From the NCBI GenBank assembly GCA_037975125.1, contig CM075851.1, positions 119,876,908 to 119,940,907 on the forward strand: a stretch of 64,000 nt of DNA, written 5' to 3'. The position numbers and the translations under genes are program-made. Below are positions 27,651 to 44,205 of this stretch, piece by piece (position 1 is the first letter of the stretch; each line of letters starts with the position of its first letter). The stretch is from Latrodectus hesperus. Lineage: Eukaryota > Arthropoda > Arachnida > Araneae > Theridiidae. Below the pieces are notes generated by a model, which was given only the letters and a program-made list of their open reading frames with translations, searched no databases and had not been told where the DNA came from.

Positions 27651-30600
27651 TTGATCTACGCTTCTTCTTCAGGCATTTTCTTTCTTAATTTACATTCCAA
27701 ATTTAATGAATTTATATCAAGATTTTAAGACTAATGTTCAGTATGATACTGCCTATAATTTAAAATAGAATGGAGTTTTATCTGATATAAGGTTTATGCT
27801 TTATTTAAATTTATGTAAAACAATTCCGCAAATGCAGACAATGCTGATGCAATCATTCTTTCAAAAGTTATGTTAATTTATTAGTTAAGTACTTGCATTT
27901 TCTCTCGTCGAATTCACATACATTGCAAAATGCTGTACATTGTATTTCATTAAATATTCATAAAAGATATCTTCTACAACGTATACTAGTGATGCACTCT
28001 TTCTACGCTTATGGACGACCAGATTAGCTCCTTTTTTAATTCAAAGTGTTTATTAGTATATCTAAGATTATATAATTTAGCATTCCAATTTCTGGTTCAA
28101 TTAATCTACCGAAAGCATGTGTTTTTTTAGTCGGTATTATTGTAGTGTCTAATCTTTTTTTTTTTTTTTTTTTTTCAAAAAATTTATTTTTTTTTTTTTT
28201 TGAAATTTTCAGTCTATTTCGAACGGTCGTTTGTAAATAGTTATTATAACAATAATGCACTAAGCACTTTTGTAAACTAACAGCTGTGTTAATTTGTTGC
28301 ATGGAAATAATAACAAATATGCCTAAAAACATTATAAAAAATGTGTTTAAATGTCCATTAGCTTAGAAATCAATTTTGAAAATAAAAAAAGTTTTTTTTA
28401 TTTCAAATACAGTACACTTCTTCAGTGTGTTTCCCAAAAACAATAATAGAAAAAATATAAAACCGGGTCACACAGTAAATTTGTATTATTAATTTCAAAA
28501 ATAATGTTAAAACAAAAAATTTTGCTCTTATAATCATTGTAATATTAATATTTTAATGATTATTCAGATCTACGAACTCTGGAATAAAGTATTTCATTTT
28601 ATAAAATATTAATTATGTGTAAAATAGGGTTGACTTAAATGAGGCAGTTTTTATGATATTTACGAATGGTTATTGTTTGTCATTTGGTACTATATAGTGC
28701 AGTAGACAAATATGATTTCGGTAGCTTGATAAGGAAAGAAATGTTTCGCTGGTTCAGATGAGAATTGGTTCGCTATCTCACTACTTCAAAACCGATCGGA
28801 TCAAAAAGGCAAAAGCTTTTCGAATGGTATGTGTTTCGCTAGTGTGATCCGTGTACCGACCGCATCGTTAAAATTAGGAGACGTTGGCTGTGTTTAGTAG
28901 CATCGATAATCATAAATAAAGGCGTAAAATTATAATAACCAAATTTATTTAAAGAAACACATATGCATATATTTTTATATCGCGAATTTCTTTTTAATCA
29001 GTATTTAATTAGTTTAAAATTGTGAAACATTACTTAAGTTTAAAAATAAATTTAAAGCAAAACATGCCAGTTGATTAAGATATTCTTTAAAATAAAGAAT
29101 AATTTCTGGATTAATTATTCACAACTTAATTTATAAAATATATTCAAAGAACCACCAACCAATCTTTAAAAAGTGATTTTAGAGTTTTAATAGTTTCATT
29201 TAAAAAAATAACTAACACCAAATAATGCAATATTTCATTGCAAATTATTTAAATAAATATTACATTTACATAAAATGTAAAATACAAAATCTCTACTTTT
29301 GTGTTTAACTAAAGTAAACTATAGAAGAAATTTAAATCTGACATCTAAGGCTTTAATGCACATTGAATTATTTTTCATTAAATGAAATGTCTATAAACGC
29401 ATACGAAAATTTCTTAAGCTTTGTGAATATTATTAATTTTTGAAAAACTGGAAAAAAGAGTTATAGAAATGGAGAATAACAATTTCTACACAAAGTAATT
29501 CTTTTCTGACAACTTTGTGTAGAAAATATTAAATCAGCAACGTGTAGTAAGTGTAGTGTAAATAAGATGCATTTAAAATCACATAAAAATAAAATGCTGC
29601 ATTCATTTGAAACTATTAAAAAGACTTACCAATTATTGGTAATCGACATATTTTTAACTCAAAATTAGGCTTTATAAGATGTAAAAATAATGAAATAAAG
29701 TATTTAAGGTACCGGAATTCTCTTAAACTAAAATAAATGCAGGCATATGCCAACAGTAAATAAACGCAGCTCTTCTTTGAGTTAATTCCTGTTTGAATAA
29801 AAATTTTAGCTTTATTTTTTCCCTTCATCTGTTTGTAATGTCACGTGTAGAAACAATAATAAACAGTCCGCATGTTAAAAGGAGTAGAAGGTGTTTTTGG
29901 AATGTAGCAGAATGCATACCTAGTTAATACTATACGCATTAACCATGATAGGGCTATTTCGTGTTTTGGACGATTAATGTAATATTGATCAGTATATATT
30001 ATTTATGACTTCAAAGTTGATCATGTATGTCAGTTATCTTATTGAAAAAATGTAATTTCACGGCCTTAAAATTATTTACGAAGCAATATTTTCGCGTCAT
30101 AAATATATTATTTTGTTTCAACCTCAGATTTTGGAAGAAATTTATATAAGACTTTTTAACACCTCTGTGTGTGTGGGTGCTGTTGGGAAATATCAGAAAA
30201 ATAAAAAATGAATACGTAAACAGAAATATTCAAGTATAATGGGGTAAGTATTTTGTATTTATTGATAGTAATAAAAGTACAAACAAATTATTTATATCCA
30301 CATAAGCAAATTGATCATCCGCACTGAATATATTTCACTCAATTCAAAATAACGAATCGCGAAACTAAAATTTCAAAAAGTTAATCTATAAACAGAAGAT
30401 TCTTAACCTTATAAATTTGAAATAATGCGAAATTAATTTAAATTCTTTTAAAAATCTTAAAAGATTATCTCTTTTCTTTGATTAAAATTTTTATACATAT
30501 TCTTGTATAGAATTTGTGAAAGCATGCAGATATATTAAGTAATAAATTAAGAATTTTATTTATACACATGACATTTTAGAAAATATAAACACCGTGTTAT

Positions 30601-32219
30601 GATTTTGTTTGTTCTCGAAAGTGGCCACCGTAATTAGAGGGGCCATATACCACATTAATACACAATTATATAATAAAAATTAAAAGTTTTCCAAAATTAT
30701 AAATATTATTTCTAGAGAGAATTATATTGTGAAGTGAAATATAATTTTAAAGAAAACGTTTATAATTTACAGTTTTAAATTAATTTTCATAGTGAAATAT
30801 TTTTTAGTTATTGTGCAAACTAAAATATTTGTGCTTACTTATATTATGGGACACATTCTCGGTTTCTACATGGGAAACTTTTCTTTATAAAGAATTTTTC
30901 AAATGAAACAAAGTGGTTTAACATTGAAAACTTCGTTTATATAATCAAAAAAATCTAATCCATAACCAATTAAATTAAATTGTAGTCATAAATTACCATA
31001 AAAATATAGTTCATAGTTTTGAAAATGCAAAACTAATATTTTCTCTTAAAATATAAGTTATTTTTAAACAACAAATGTTAGGTAAGCTTTAAAATAGAAT
31101 TACGTAGTAGTTTATTTTTATTCAATCATTTTGGCAACAAACATTTTCCAGTGGGACGCTCATTTGCATAAGTATACAAACTTCGCTCTTTTAGTTGCCA
31201 CTAACGCCTTCCATATGCGAACGATCACGTCACGAGGACGATTTTAGCGGGGCTAGATTTACAAAAGAAGTATTTTGAGGAATGAGGGCAACGTCATGCA
31301 AATTCCTTTCAAATTTCTCGGCGAAAGAGTTACTGCGTTTATTATTAGACTTGGCGAAAGGGTTCACTGGCGCCTCTTGAAAGAGCATTCCTTTGAAACA
31401 AAAATGTTGCGTTTTCAATAATTATAAATTTAGATTATTATAATCTTTTTTGAATATAGCAAACCTCTCAGAACTTTCTTGGAAAAATTTAAAGTTCAAT
31501 GTTGTTGGAAAGAGCTTATCTTTGTTTAATCTTTGTTTAGGTTTAATCACTCATAACTAACATCCATCTATATAAGTCAATACTTATGATTCTGACATTC
31601 CTATTCATACTATTAAAGGATATTATTTATCACTTCTTCATTTAAAATTCTTATATTCAGAATATTGTATTTTGGAGTCTTACATTCAGAATTTTTTCAT
31701 TCTCCGATCAAATAATTGTTAGAAGTAAACTATTTAGAAATCACATATTTCCAAGTAAGATATAAAAATTTTAAGAGATTGTTAAACTCATATGATCAGT
31801 TTAATATCATAATTAATCCGACAAAGTTAATCGAATACTTGTGATTCTAAGACTTATTTTTATTCTATTTAGAAACATTTCATTCAGAATTCTTATAATT
31901 AAAGTCATACTACTTAGAAATCTAATTTCTTTTCAAAGATTGAAACTTTAGAAAAGAATGAAAGATTATTATGCTTTGAGTTACTCTATAAATAATTGGC
32001 ATCTCACAAAATAAATCAATATTCATAAGATTCCTTTTATTTACAATTCTCCAATGTTATTATATAAAATTGCTGTGATGTGTGAATTTGAGGGATTTGA
32101 TAAATACATTTTAAGTTCTAATGTATGATATATTTGTTAATCTCATTATAAAATTGAAAAACACTTCAAATTTGTTATAATCACATTAACTGTATTTTAA
32201 ATTTACTTTTTAACAAGTG
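27063..32219. other. AT-rich intergenic DNA
   Basis: Contains a 37-bp (TA)n tract at 27611-27647, two T-tracts at 28157-28201, and a GC-richer block at 28690-28900. The region 31120-31420 is compositionally distinct, with ATGCAAAT at about 31296 and TGACGT-like sites. Segments in 31500-32060 show weak internal similarity, for example TCAATACTTATGATTCT near 31578 and CGAATACTTGTGATTCT near 31831. No gene motif was recognised. Confidence 0.45.
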
Positions 32220-32347
<128 letters not shown>

Positions 32348-32534
32348 TCTTGTATTTTCTGAAATGTAATTACTATAAATATTATTTTGTTTCAAAAGAA
32401 ATTATTCTTTTAATTATTTATTTATTTCACTATTTTGTCACCATGTAGTGGATACCAAATGATCTAAGATTGTTGTAAGGCTATCTATTAACGTAAGTTA
32501 TCATCTGAAAGATTTTTTTCATATATATTTAATC

Positions 32535-32610
32535 ATATTCACACACCGCAAGAGAGGAAACCTGAAAATCTCCCAACCATACACCCCGAGTGACATCCAT
32601 GCAGAAATCA
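32535..32610 (+). repeat. short remnant of a dispersed repeat (copy 1)
   Basis: The core CCTGAAAATCTCCCAACCAT and the following CACCCCGAGTGACATCCATG align with 39777-39840, which begins CCTGAAAAACTCCCAAGCAC. The match runs for roughly 70 bases before similarity is lost. Family unknown; I recall similar blocks in spider genomes but cannot confirm. Confidence 0.6.
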
Positions 32611-33446
32611 GCGAAGCATAACTTCCATCTCCAGATTTATTTCATAGATTTGTCTTTTTTTCCATTGCTGCATATTTAATGGCACAAATGATGATTAGCG
32701 ATTTACTTTTTCTGGCTTAAAATCCATTATATATCATTGCTTCAGAGAGGACGTTTTATGGATAAGGGTCCGTATTAGCGTATTTCAAGAAAAGAAACTT
32801 GGAAAAATTCTAAACACTCCTCTAACATTAACGTGTCCAAAAATTGAAGAACAACTCTCGTAGCTGAGCTGTTGATAGAACAGCATTTGAATTTTTCATT
32901 CTGAAAAAAGTAATCGTATCACTACAGCAAGGTGAGAATGATAGATTATTTTGAAAGAGTTGTAACCATTTCAACAGTATTATTAAATAAATTAAACAAC
33001 CATATTATCATAACTTTAATTTTATAACTCTTCTGATCAAAATTATATTAAATTACATGAACATCAGAAAAAAGGCTTTGAAAACCTTGTTTGTACTCTT
33101 TCTAAATTATTTTCCGAATACTTAAAACCACATTTATCCTTTTATCACAAATAAGTTATGAGGATTTAATATAACAAATATTTTAAAAAGAAAATATATG
33201 CCTAATTATAACAAATACTGAATTTCATTTAGCATAATTTTTTATTAAGATATCAAGGAGAAAAGTTAAAATCAAGTTCCTTTATTTACAAATTGATACA
33301 TAGAAACATTAAATTCTGAATATGTGAGATTATATTTTAATATAACTTAAAAAGCTTGTGTTAAATTAATGTTTTCTTAAAATTCTACATTTGTAGAATT
33401 ATTCATCAATTATTTATAAATTTTATATTAGTTATATTTTGTTTAA

Positions 33447-33778
33447 TTATGTGCGTGTATTTATCACAACAAATGAATATTACAATATATACCAAAAGAG
33501 CTATATTGTAGAGCAGTGTATCTCTATTGGATTTACTAAAAAACCGGTAAAATAATTCGGTACGTGTTTGCTGACTATCAAGTTTAATAATTCAACCCAT
33601 TGGTACAATTTTTTATGTGCGTGTATTTATTACAACAAATGAATATTACAATATATACCAAAAGAGCTATATTGTAGAGCAGTGTTTCCCTATTGGATTT
33701 ACTAAAAAAACCAGTAAAATAGTTCGATACGTGTTTGCTGACTAGCAAGTTTAATAATTCAACCCATTGGTACAATTT
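33447..33778. repeat. 166-bp tandem duplication carrying a hAT left end
   Basis: Two tandem copies, 33447-33612 and 33613-33778, are about 95% identical. Each contains the phrase TATATTGTAGAGCAGTGT, that is the hAT terminal CAGTG preceded by its flanking TTGTAGAG. The first copy carries CAGTG at 33514 and the second at 33680. The duplication therefore arose after, or together with, insertion of the hAT element that extends to 34702. Confidence 0.9.
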
Positions 33779-34702
33779 TTTCACATAAATAAATCCTTAA
33801 AAGACAAAATAAAATCTTTAAAAAATTGTATTTATTTTAATTTACGTATGTACATTCAACTTAATTTAAATATTTCATCAAGAATGAAACTACCAAAACT
33901 TAACTAAAACTCCAAGAAAATTCCATTGTGAATCATATATTTATTTTTTAATTAATATATTAGTAAAAACAACAATGAATCTAAATGTAAACAGTGTAAG
34001 AAGATAAACAATAAGCAAAAAATAATTTACCAAATTAAAGGAACTAAAAACTAAAATCAATGAAATTGCTGCTGGTCTCTGTTGCTGACTAAAGTGTCAA
34101 TCCTAGGCGTTAAACCAGTTACAGCAATACGTAAAGCAGGCGCAAGAGCAAGTAAATTTCGATGTTTCGACTTAACAACAATCGTTGTCAAAAGAGTAGT
34201 TTCACACAAATGAGTTGAGGAAAAAAAGGCCATAAAATTTTCAACACATTTGCATAAAGATTGTGGTATTCTTTTGCAGTCTTTATCCAAAACTGATATA
34301 TATTTACAGAACTGAACTGGGATTTAAGCCCTAGATATAATGATAGTTCAACAAGTTCTGTTTCCTCGACTGTTTTAAGATAATTATTATAGTTCTCATT
34401 AAAAGAACTAAAATTATCCATAGATTGCTTGAAAGCACATCTTCTGGGGGATAATAATGATCAAAACCCATTGAAATTTCATTTAACTGCTCCAAAATGA
34501 CGCTTGTAATGCTCTTCTGATCCATGTTATTAGCATTAATGTACTCAAAATACAAGCAAACGTATCAAAAGTATTTTCTTCGGTACGTTTGTACTAGAGT
34601 TTCAATTTCTTCTTGAAACCATCAAGCGGTTATCGGCCGATGGCATTTTGGATTTTAGACAGATAGCTGGATATTTCGCGAACAGGCGGTTGAGAAACAC
34701 TG
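33680..34702 (-). mobile_element. hAT-superfamily transposon remnant
   Basis: Ends are CAGTGTTTCCCTATTGG (left) and CAGTGTTTCTCAACCGCC (right, reverse complement), typical hAT CAGTG-type termini. Flanking 8-bp sequences TTGTAGAG (33672-33679) and CTCTAGAG (34703-34710) agree at 6 of 8 positions. Both have TA in the centre, as Buster-type hAT target duplications do. Only the C-terminal part of the transposase remains, so this is an internally deleted, decayed copy of about 1.0 kb. Confidence 0.8.
34057..34555 (-). pseudogene. hAT transposase C-terminus
   Basis: Three overlapping minus-strand frames together give the end of a hAT transposase. They carry a middle part with SLYLGLKSQFSSVNIYQFWI (about 34310) and then a dimerisation region FFSSTHLCETTLLTTIVVKS with KHRN (about 34150-34225), followed by RIAVTGLTPRIDTLV at the end. 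The STxLCExxFS and KSKxRN pattern is the signature of the hAT family C-terminal dimerisation domain in ZBED/SCAND3-like transposases. At least two frameshifts split it. The catalytic core and BED finger are absent. Confidence 0.8.
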
Positions 34703-34710
34703 CTCTAGAG

Positions 34711-36373
34711 TTTCTTAAAAAACAAATGATTTTTCAGAATTTATAAGCCAACTTGTAAAATATATAGGATATAAATCAGTACTCTGACAGTTTCATATAT
34801 TTGTATATAATTTCTTATTTTGTAGTTATATGCGACATTTGACTCAGAACTTAATAATTACGTACTAATTTTCTTTACTTAATACATAAAACCCATTAAA
34901 TACTTCGATAGAAAAATAAATTGAATAAATACTTATTGATCTATACTTTTCCGATTGGAAAACAGACCCGGAAAAATTACAAAGGATCCTGGAAAATATA
35001 AAAGGGAAAATTATTTATAAAAATAAGCAATGAATTACTGTAAATAAATAGTCAAAATTAAGCAATATTTAAAAATTTTATTTAATTATATCTAAATTAA
35101 ATAATATTAAAAAAATTTACTACATTTACTTAAATTCGTTTTACGAAAGTTTAAAAATATCTTGTATGTTTATTTTTTAGTGTAAACATTTCTTATATGA
35201 GTGCGCAGTTGAAATTTATTGGAAGATTTTTAGTTGAAAAGAAATATGCTCTTGGAATAGCAATATTTTCTGATGTGCCAGATTCAACGCACTTCTAAAG
35301 CTTATCCAAGTCACTGACTCCTCATTTTAATGAATGGTACTCAAATGACTTTAAGACAATGAGTCACTGTCATAAAATATTCTCGCCTCCTCCTATTAGT
35401 GATTGCATTGCTCGCAGAAATAAATACTTTTAACATACGCGTTTCGGAACGAAAATATCGTATGATTGTTCGACCGAATTCTTCTAAAATTTATCATGCA
35501 GAAAGTTAGGCCCACACAGGATAAGTAATTATTTTTTTCATGTTCTAGTTTGTTAACAAATTGGTATAAGACAAAAATTATAAAGAAGTTACATTCATAG
35601 AAAATATCAGTTAAATTGTAAAATAACTCGACTATTTTCCTATTTTCTGTAATAAAATAAATGCCTTATTCTTGTATGCCGCTTCTTGTAGAAAAGAAGC
35701 GAATTTTAATGGAAATAATACAAAAATAAAATTTCTGTAGTTCGTAAGCATTTTTAAAAAAATTTAATTCCTCATATTATTTACTTAGTAATTATATCTT
35801 AAAGTTACTTTAATGTTTGACATTTGTATCAAGAAAATTATTAGGATTTTTTTAAAAAAATAAGCATTATTAAAGAGAAAATTTGAAATGTAAAAAAAAA
35901 AAATGAGTGGAAAGCAGAAATAAAAAAGACCAAGCAAATTACTTTTTATTCTTAATTATATCAACTAGCGATAAACTTTTTAATTTGTGTATTTCAGTGA
36001 TATATAATTTTTTAACTCTGTCAAAGCTGTTATATAAGTCGTAACAGTTACATAAAAATTTAAGTACATGCTCTAATAAAATAATAGAGCATGAATTTAA
36101 ATTCTTATACTATTTTTAATTTTATTTAAGCATACTATAAATGATAAAATATTTATTCAATTCGATTAGATTATAATTCAGCAAATCTTTCTTTCGGCAT
36201 CTTCCATTATATTTGTTAGATAATTCCATTACATCTATTAATAAAATTTAAGGCGCTTTATTTCTAATGCAGCCTAATTTAAGACTTATTGGTTGTCAAT
36301 ATCATCGTCAACGTTTGTGGGCTCTACTCTAACCTCAAGTGTGGACAGTTAGAGTGGTTCAAAGATAATTTTA
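34711..36373. other. AT-rich intergenic DNA
   Basis: No coding motif. The segment 35380-35510 is GC-richer, including ACGCGTTTCGGAACGAAAAT. Otherwise featureless. Confidence 0.45.
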
Positions 36374-37096
36374 CGCTGCTGGCCACAGTAAATGCAACAC
36401 CCTGACGGAAGCATGCAAATAACATAAAATTTACAACATGCATTAACGGAGGTGAGATATACAAATGATAAGAATTTCAGTGCAGACGCACACATTACGC
36501 GCGCTTGTGGCACCACTTCAAAGAGCAATTTAAGGCTTGGAGATTTCGACGGAATAGCTATCATTTTTTGATCAAGTCTCCGAGTTCAACAGAGGAAGAA
36601 TAGTGGCCTACCGACATTGTGGATTATCTTCCAGGGAAATCGGTAGTCGTGTTTACGAAACCAAAAAACTGTAATGCGGATATGTTATCGTTGGATGATA
36701 TCACTCTCGCACTCCTCCGTTACGCATTGCCGGTAGTTTAAACATCGGTAGTTTAAAACGGTACAGCTCCGAGGTGTTGCAGCCAGTTGTCTTTCCTTAC
36801 CTTCAGGGCTTGCTCTCAGCCATATTTCAACAGGATAATGCGCGACCACACGTGGCAACCATTGTCATAAGATTCTTTGTCAATCGCCAGTTTGAATTGC
36901 TTTCCTGACCGGCTTGCTCTCCAATTCTTTCGCCGATAGAAAACATGTGGTGCATGGTTGCTCAATGATTGACCCAGATTACATCCCCAGCTGCCACATC
37001 AGATCACCTTTGGCAACATGTGGAAGATCTACCAAATAAATTTTGTTGTAATATCTCTTGTCTTTCTTGGTGTTACAATTTGGGTGGCCAGCAGTT
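36374..37096 (+). mobile_element. Tc1-like transposon, internally deleted
   Basis: Inverted ends CGCTGCTGGCCACAGTAAAT (left) and AACTGCTGGCCACCCAAATT (right, reverse complement) are flanked by TA at 36372-36373 and 37097-37098. The total is 723 bp, about half the length of a full element. It belongs to a different Tc1 family from the copy at 25797. Confidence 0.87.
36568..37060 (+). pseudogene. Tc1-like transposase with central deletion
   Basis: The N-terminal HTH reads FDQVSEFNRGRIVAYRHCGL (from about 36570), then SSREIGSRV, with a shift to VMRICYRWM near 36672. Sequence then jumps, around 36700-36760, to the second catalytic block YLQGLLSAIFQQDNARPHVA (36799-36858) and RFFVNRQFELL. A stop follows, then PIENMWCMVAQ with the SPDLSP block degraded to SPILSP (third Asp lost). 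The region containing the first Asp is deleted. The antisense 71-codon frame at 36349-36564 is not a gene. Confidence 0.82.
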
Positions 37097-38335
<1,239 letters not shown>

Positions 38336-38339
38336 CCTG

Positions 38340-38570
38340 TGGGAGTCTTCATAATTTAGAAGCAAGGATCAAGCAGAAGACCTCCAAATATTTGATTTTC
38401 CAACACCAGAGGCATTATTTCGCTTGGAGGACATTGCCATCACGACTAATTTAACGTGCCCTGGCCGCTTTTAGTTAATACGATAAATATAAGGAAAAGT
38501 CGGTATTTGAGCTCACTACCTTCCAATAAAGATATAGTTTCCCTAACTAACAAGGTTACCTCTCCCTTAC
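38340..38570 (-). mobile_element. SINE-like element, minus strand
   Basis: Reading the minus strand from about 38570 there is a tRNA-like head: an A-box-like GGTAACCTTGTTAGTTAGGG and a degenerate B box GTGAGCTCAAATACC (38504-38518). A GC-richer body follows, with CAGGGCACGTTAAATTAGTC and CCTCCAAGCGAAATAATGCC. I recall a related repeat in spider genomes but cannot confirm. The 3' end is unclear. Confidence 0.5.
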
Positions 38571-38989
38571 AGAATCAGTAGTTAATGCAACCACTATTAC
38601 TGGATAAGAGATTTCATACCAAGAGACTTTAAATGTACTTTTGGAGTATAGCGTTCCATGTGGCTTCCACATATCACTAAAAGTTGTATGGTGTAGCAGC
38701 GGGTAGTGTGTCCCGGGACAGTTGTGAAAGCATGGATAGCAAATTTTAACAATAGATAAAGAGAATAAGCAGGCGAAGGAAGAAATTCAATTTGATTAGC
38801 AAGCAAGAATTAAAATTTGCTTTCTACGCGTGATCACTCATTATCCTGTTATAATATAGCTGATGGATGCCGAAAAGCATCTATTGGTCCATAATCCGAT
38901 GATATATCCCATCGAATGTTCTCTACAAGCTCCAACATTTCAAAGCTGTTCAGTGTGCTGAAAATGCGCATTAGAGGGACACGGAAGAG

Positions 38990-39070
38990 AAATCTAATAC
39001 TGGGTACCATCGTAATATTGGGTAACCATTAAGATCTAACACAACCATAATACTGGGTAAATGAGTAAAA
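38990..39070 (+). repeat. short imperfect tandem repeat, CTGGGTA type
   Basis: Three imperfect copies of TAATACTGGGTAAC-like sequence occur near 38996, 39013 and 39051. Too short for classification. Confidence 0.55.
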
Positions 39071-39204
39071 TTGTGATGCATAACAAATAATTCAAATGCA
39101 CCTCACCACGGAATTTCCAGATTCAAATCCAACTATCAGAAGAAGCGGGATTTGACAGTGAAAACAAAAGTGATTCTTCTTACCATTGGTTTGGTTTGAT
39201 ATGT

Positions 39205-39370
39205 TTCTCTCAACTGTCATTTTTGTACCGATGAGGACCAATTAGACTGGGAACTACGGTTTAAAAATGATTCCAAACCACTACAAATATTCATGCCCAA
39301 AGTGAGATTCGAACCCATGGACTTTTGAGTTGAACTTATATCGTTTGGCGACACAAACACCTGAGGTTTT
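39205..39370 (-). mobile_element. tRNA-derived SINE remnant, minus strand
   Basis: The minus strand carries a B-box-like GGGTTCGAATCTCAC (39302-39316). It is preceded by CGCCAAACGATATAAGTTCA (A-box region, about 39335-39354) and followed by TTTGGGCATGAATA. This resembles the B-box context of the SINE at 23206 (CGGTTCGGGCATGG). Old and partial. Confidence 0.55.
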
Positions 39371-39769
39371 GAATTAAACGTGAATGAAGCAATGAGCACT
39401 TTGTGGACTTTCTACTTAGCTACAAACTACGTTGAATGGTGCAAGCAAACACCGAAGAAAATACTGAATATGTTGAGCTATGGTTAGTGATGTGGCTGAG
39501 TAAGGCGTCTCTAGCATGCACAGAATAGGCCTATCTTCACGTTCAGTTTTTCAACAAGAGGATTGCAATTGGACCTGTGTATCTAACGATTATAGATCCG
39601 CATCACAGTTGTTTGAATTCATCTAAAGTGGTTCTTGATTTCTCCGAACGGTGATCCGTAATGTTTACAGGCTTTGACATTGCGAAGGGGACAATTAAAC
39701 GGCTGGATATATTTTTATATCTACCACGTATATTACATGCCAGGAGGACTTTTCATAAATAAGGAACCC

Positions 39770-40030
39770 TATTTACCTGAAAAACTCCCAAGCACTCACC
39801 CCGACAGACATATGCAAAAGTCAGAAGTGCAACACTCTTATCCTATTAATTTACGAAGCATTGTTGAACAGTTAACGCAAAAAAAAGAAAACGCAAGGAA
39901 AAACAATTGTAATTTTAATCAGTAATCTCTCCTACCTTTATACAGGAGCATTGCAACGCTCACATCACTCATGATGTGCGTATACGCTGCAATGCTAATA
40001 ATTTGTGTACCCTTTCGCCACAGACATGTG
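39770..40030 (+). repeat. remnant of a dispersed repeat (copy 2)
   Basis: Starts with CCTGAAAAACTCCCAAGCAC and CACCCCGACAGACATATGC, shared with 32535-32610. It continues with AGTGCAACACTCTTATC and a later GCAACGCTCACATCACTCAT block. The 83-codon frame across it (39674-39925) has no family match that I recognise and is probably chance. Confidence 0.5.
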
Positions 40031-40214
40031 ATTTAAATATAATTTGTGAAGCCTCATTATGGACAGCTTAACGGACAAAGGCTGATGCAAAGCATTTTAC
40101 CCTCTTCTACCTAGCACGATTTTGCCTTGAATATATTTCAAATATATTTCACTATTATTAGTTTCAGTATCGTGTAAAGTTATATTTCTGATTTTTTATA
40201 ATCATTTTAACCAT

Positions 40215-40338
<124 letters not shown>

Positions 40339-40404
40339 CCTTTGCTTTTTTAAACTGTATTGTAAGCATATATATACTTATAATACGGTTTAAAAAAGCA
40401 AAGG
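40339..40404. repeat. 31-bp-arm hairpin beside a TA tract
   Basis: Arms 40339-40369 and 40374-40404 start CCTTTGCTTTTTTAAAC on each strand. They pair with about three mismatches around a very short centre. It lies 5 bases from the end of a (TA)n tract, like the large inverted repeat at 3368 and the hairpin at 5265. Confidence 0.88.
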
Positions 40405-43499
<3,095 letters not shown>

Positions 43500-44006
43500 A
43501 TTTTATGCTGCATTGTTCAGAAGATTAGTATTTACATTGAATAACAAAGTCTTAAATAAAATTTAAATTTAATATGAAATTTTACAGTTTTGTTTCCGGA
43601 CTTAAGCATTCTTATTACTAGATATCCTTTCTAAATAAATAAAACTTATTTTATTTAAATGAGTAGGTTTTGTTATTTAAATCTATGCTTATATATTGTT
43701 CTACAGTATATTACTTTTAAACATTGTAGTATGAAAAAGTACTCCTTATATAAGCGTAAAACTTTATTAAATAATTCTTAAGAATATGAAAATGATTGTT
43801 TACATACATATTTTACAAAAAAAAACCCACGCACATATTTTAAGTAAACTGACTTTCAATTTATATTTTTAATATTTCAATTACATGAAAATTTTTATTA
43901 ATTAATTTATTTTTAACGTGTTTCAATATTATTCAATAATCCTCCAATTCACTTAAAATACTATAATTTTATTCAAATTTATTTTATACTCTTGTTTTAT
44001 AAAGTC

Positions 44007-44082
44007 TGTTCAGTTTATGCAAAGTATTTGATAATTTTTATAATTTTATATAAATTATTAAATAGTTTGCATAAACTGAACA
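44007..44082. repeat. hairpin with 17-bp perfect arms
   Basis: TGTTCAGTTTATGCAAA at 44007-44023 pairs exactly with 44066-44082. The internal AT-rich sequence can extend the stem further. Confidence 0.9.
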
Positions 44083-44149
44083 AAATATTAATAATAATAA
44101 TTCATATTCATAAAATTAATAATAATAAATAATTCAAAATATTTAATAA

Positions 44150-44205
44150 AATTTAATTTTTATTTTATATTATAAAAAAATAAAATATAAAATAAAAATT
44201 AAATT
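44150..44205. repeat. AT-only palindrome
   Basis: Arms of about 23 bp beginning AATTTAATTTTTATTTTATA on each strand enclose an A-rich centre of about 9 bases. It lies 70 bases downstream of the hairpin at 44007-44082. Confidence 0.8.

Noticed and set aside
28157..28201. Poly(T) tracts as a retroposon poly(A) tail on the minus strand
   Set aside because: Two T runs with CAAAAAATTTA between them but no target duplication or element body recognised.
33447..33778. CRISPR array or satellite
   Set aside because: Only two direct tandem copies of 166 bp without spacers in an apparently eukaryotic genome; explained by duplication of the hAT end.
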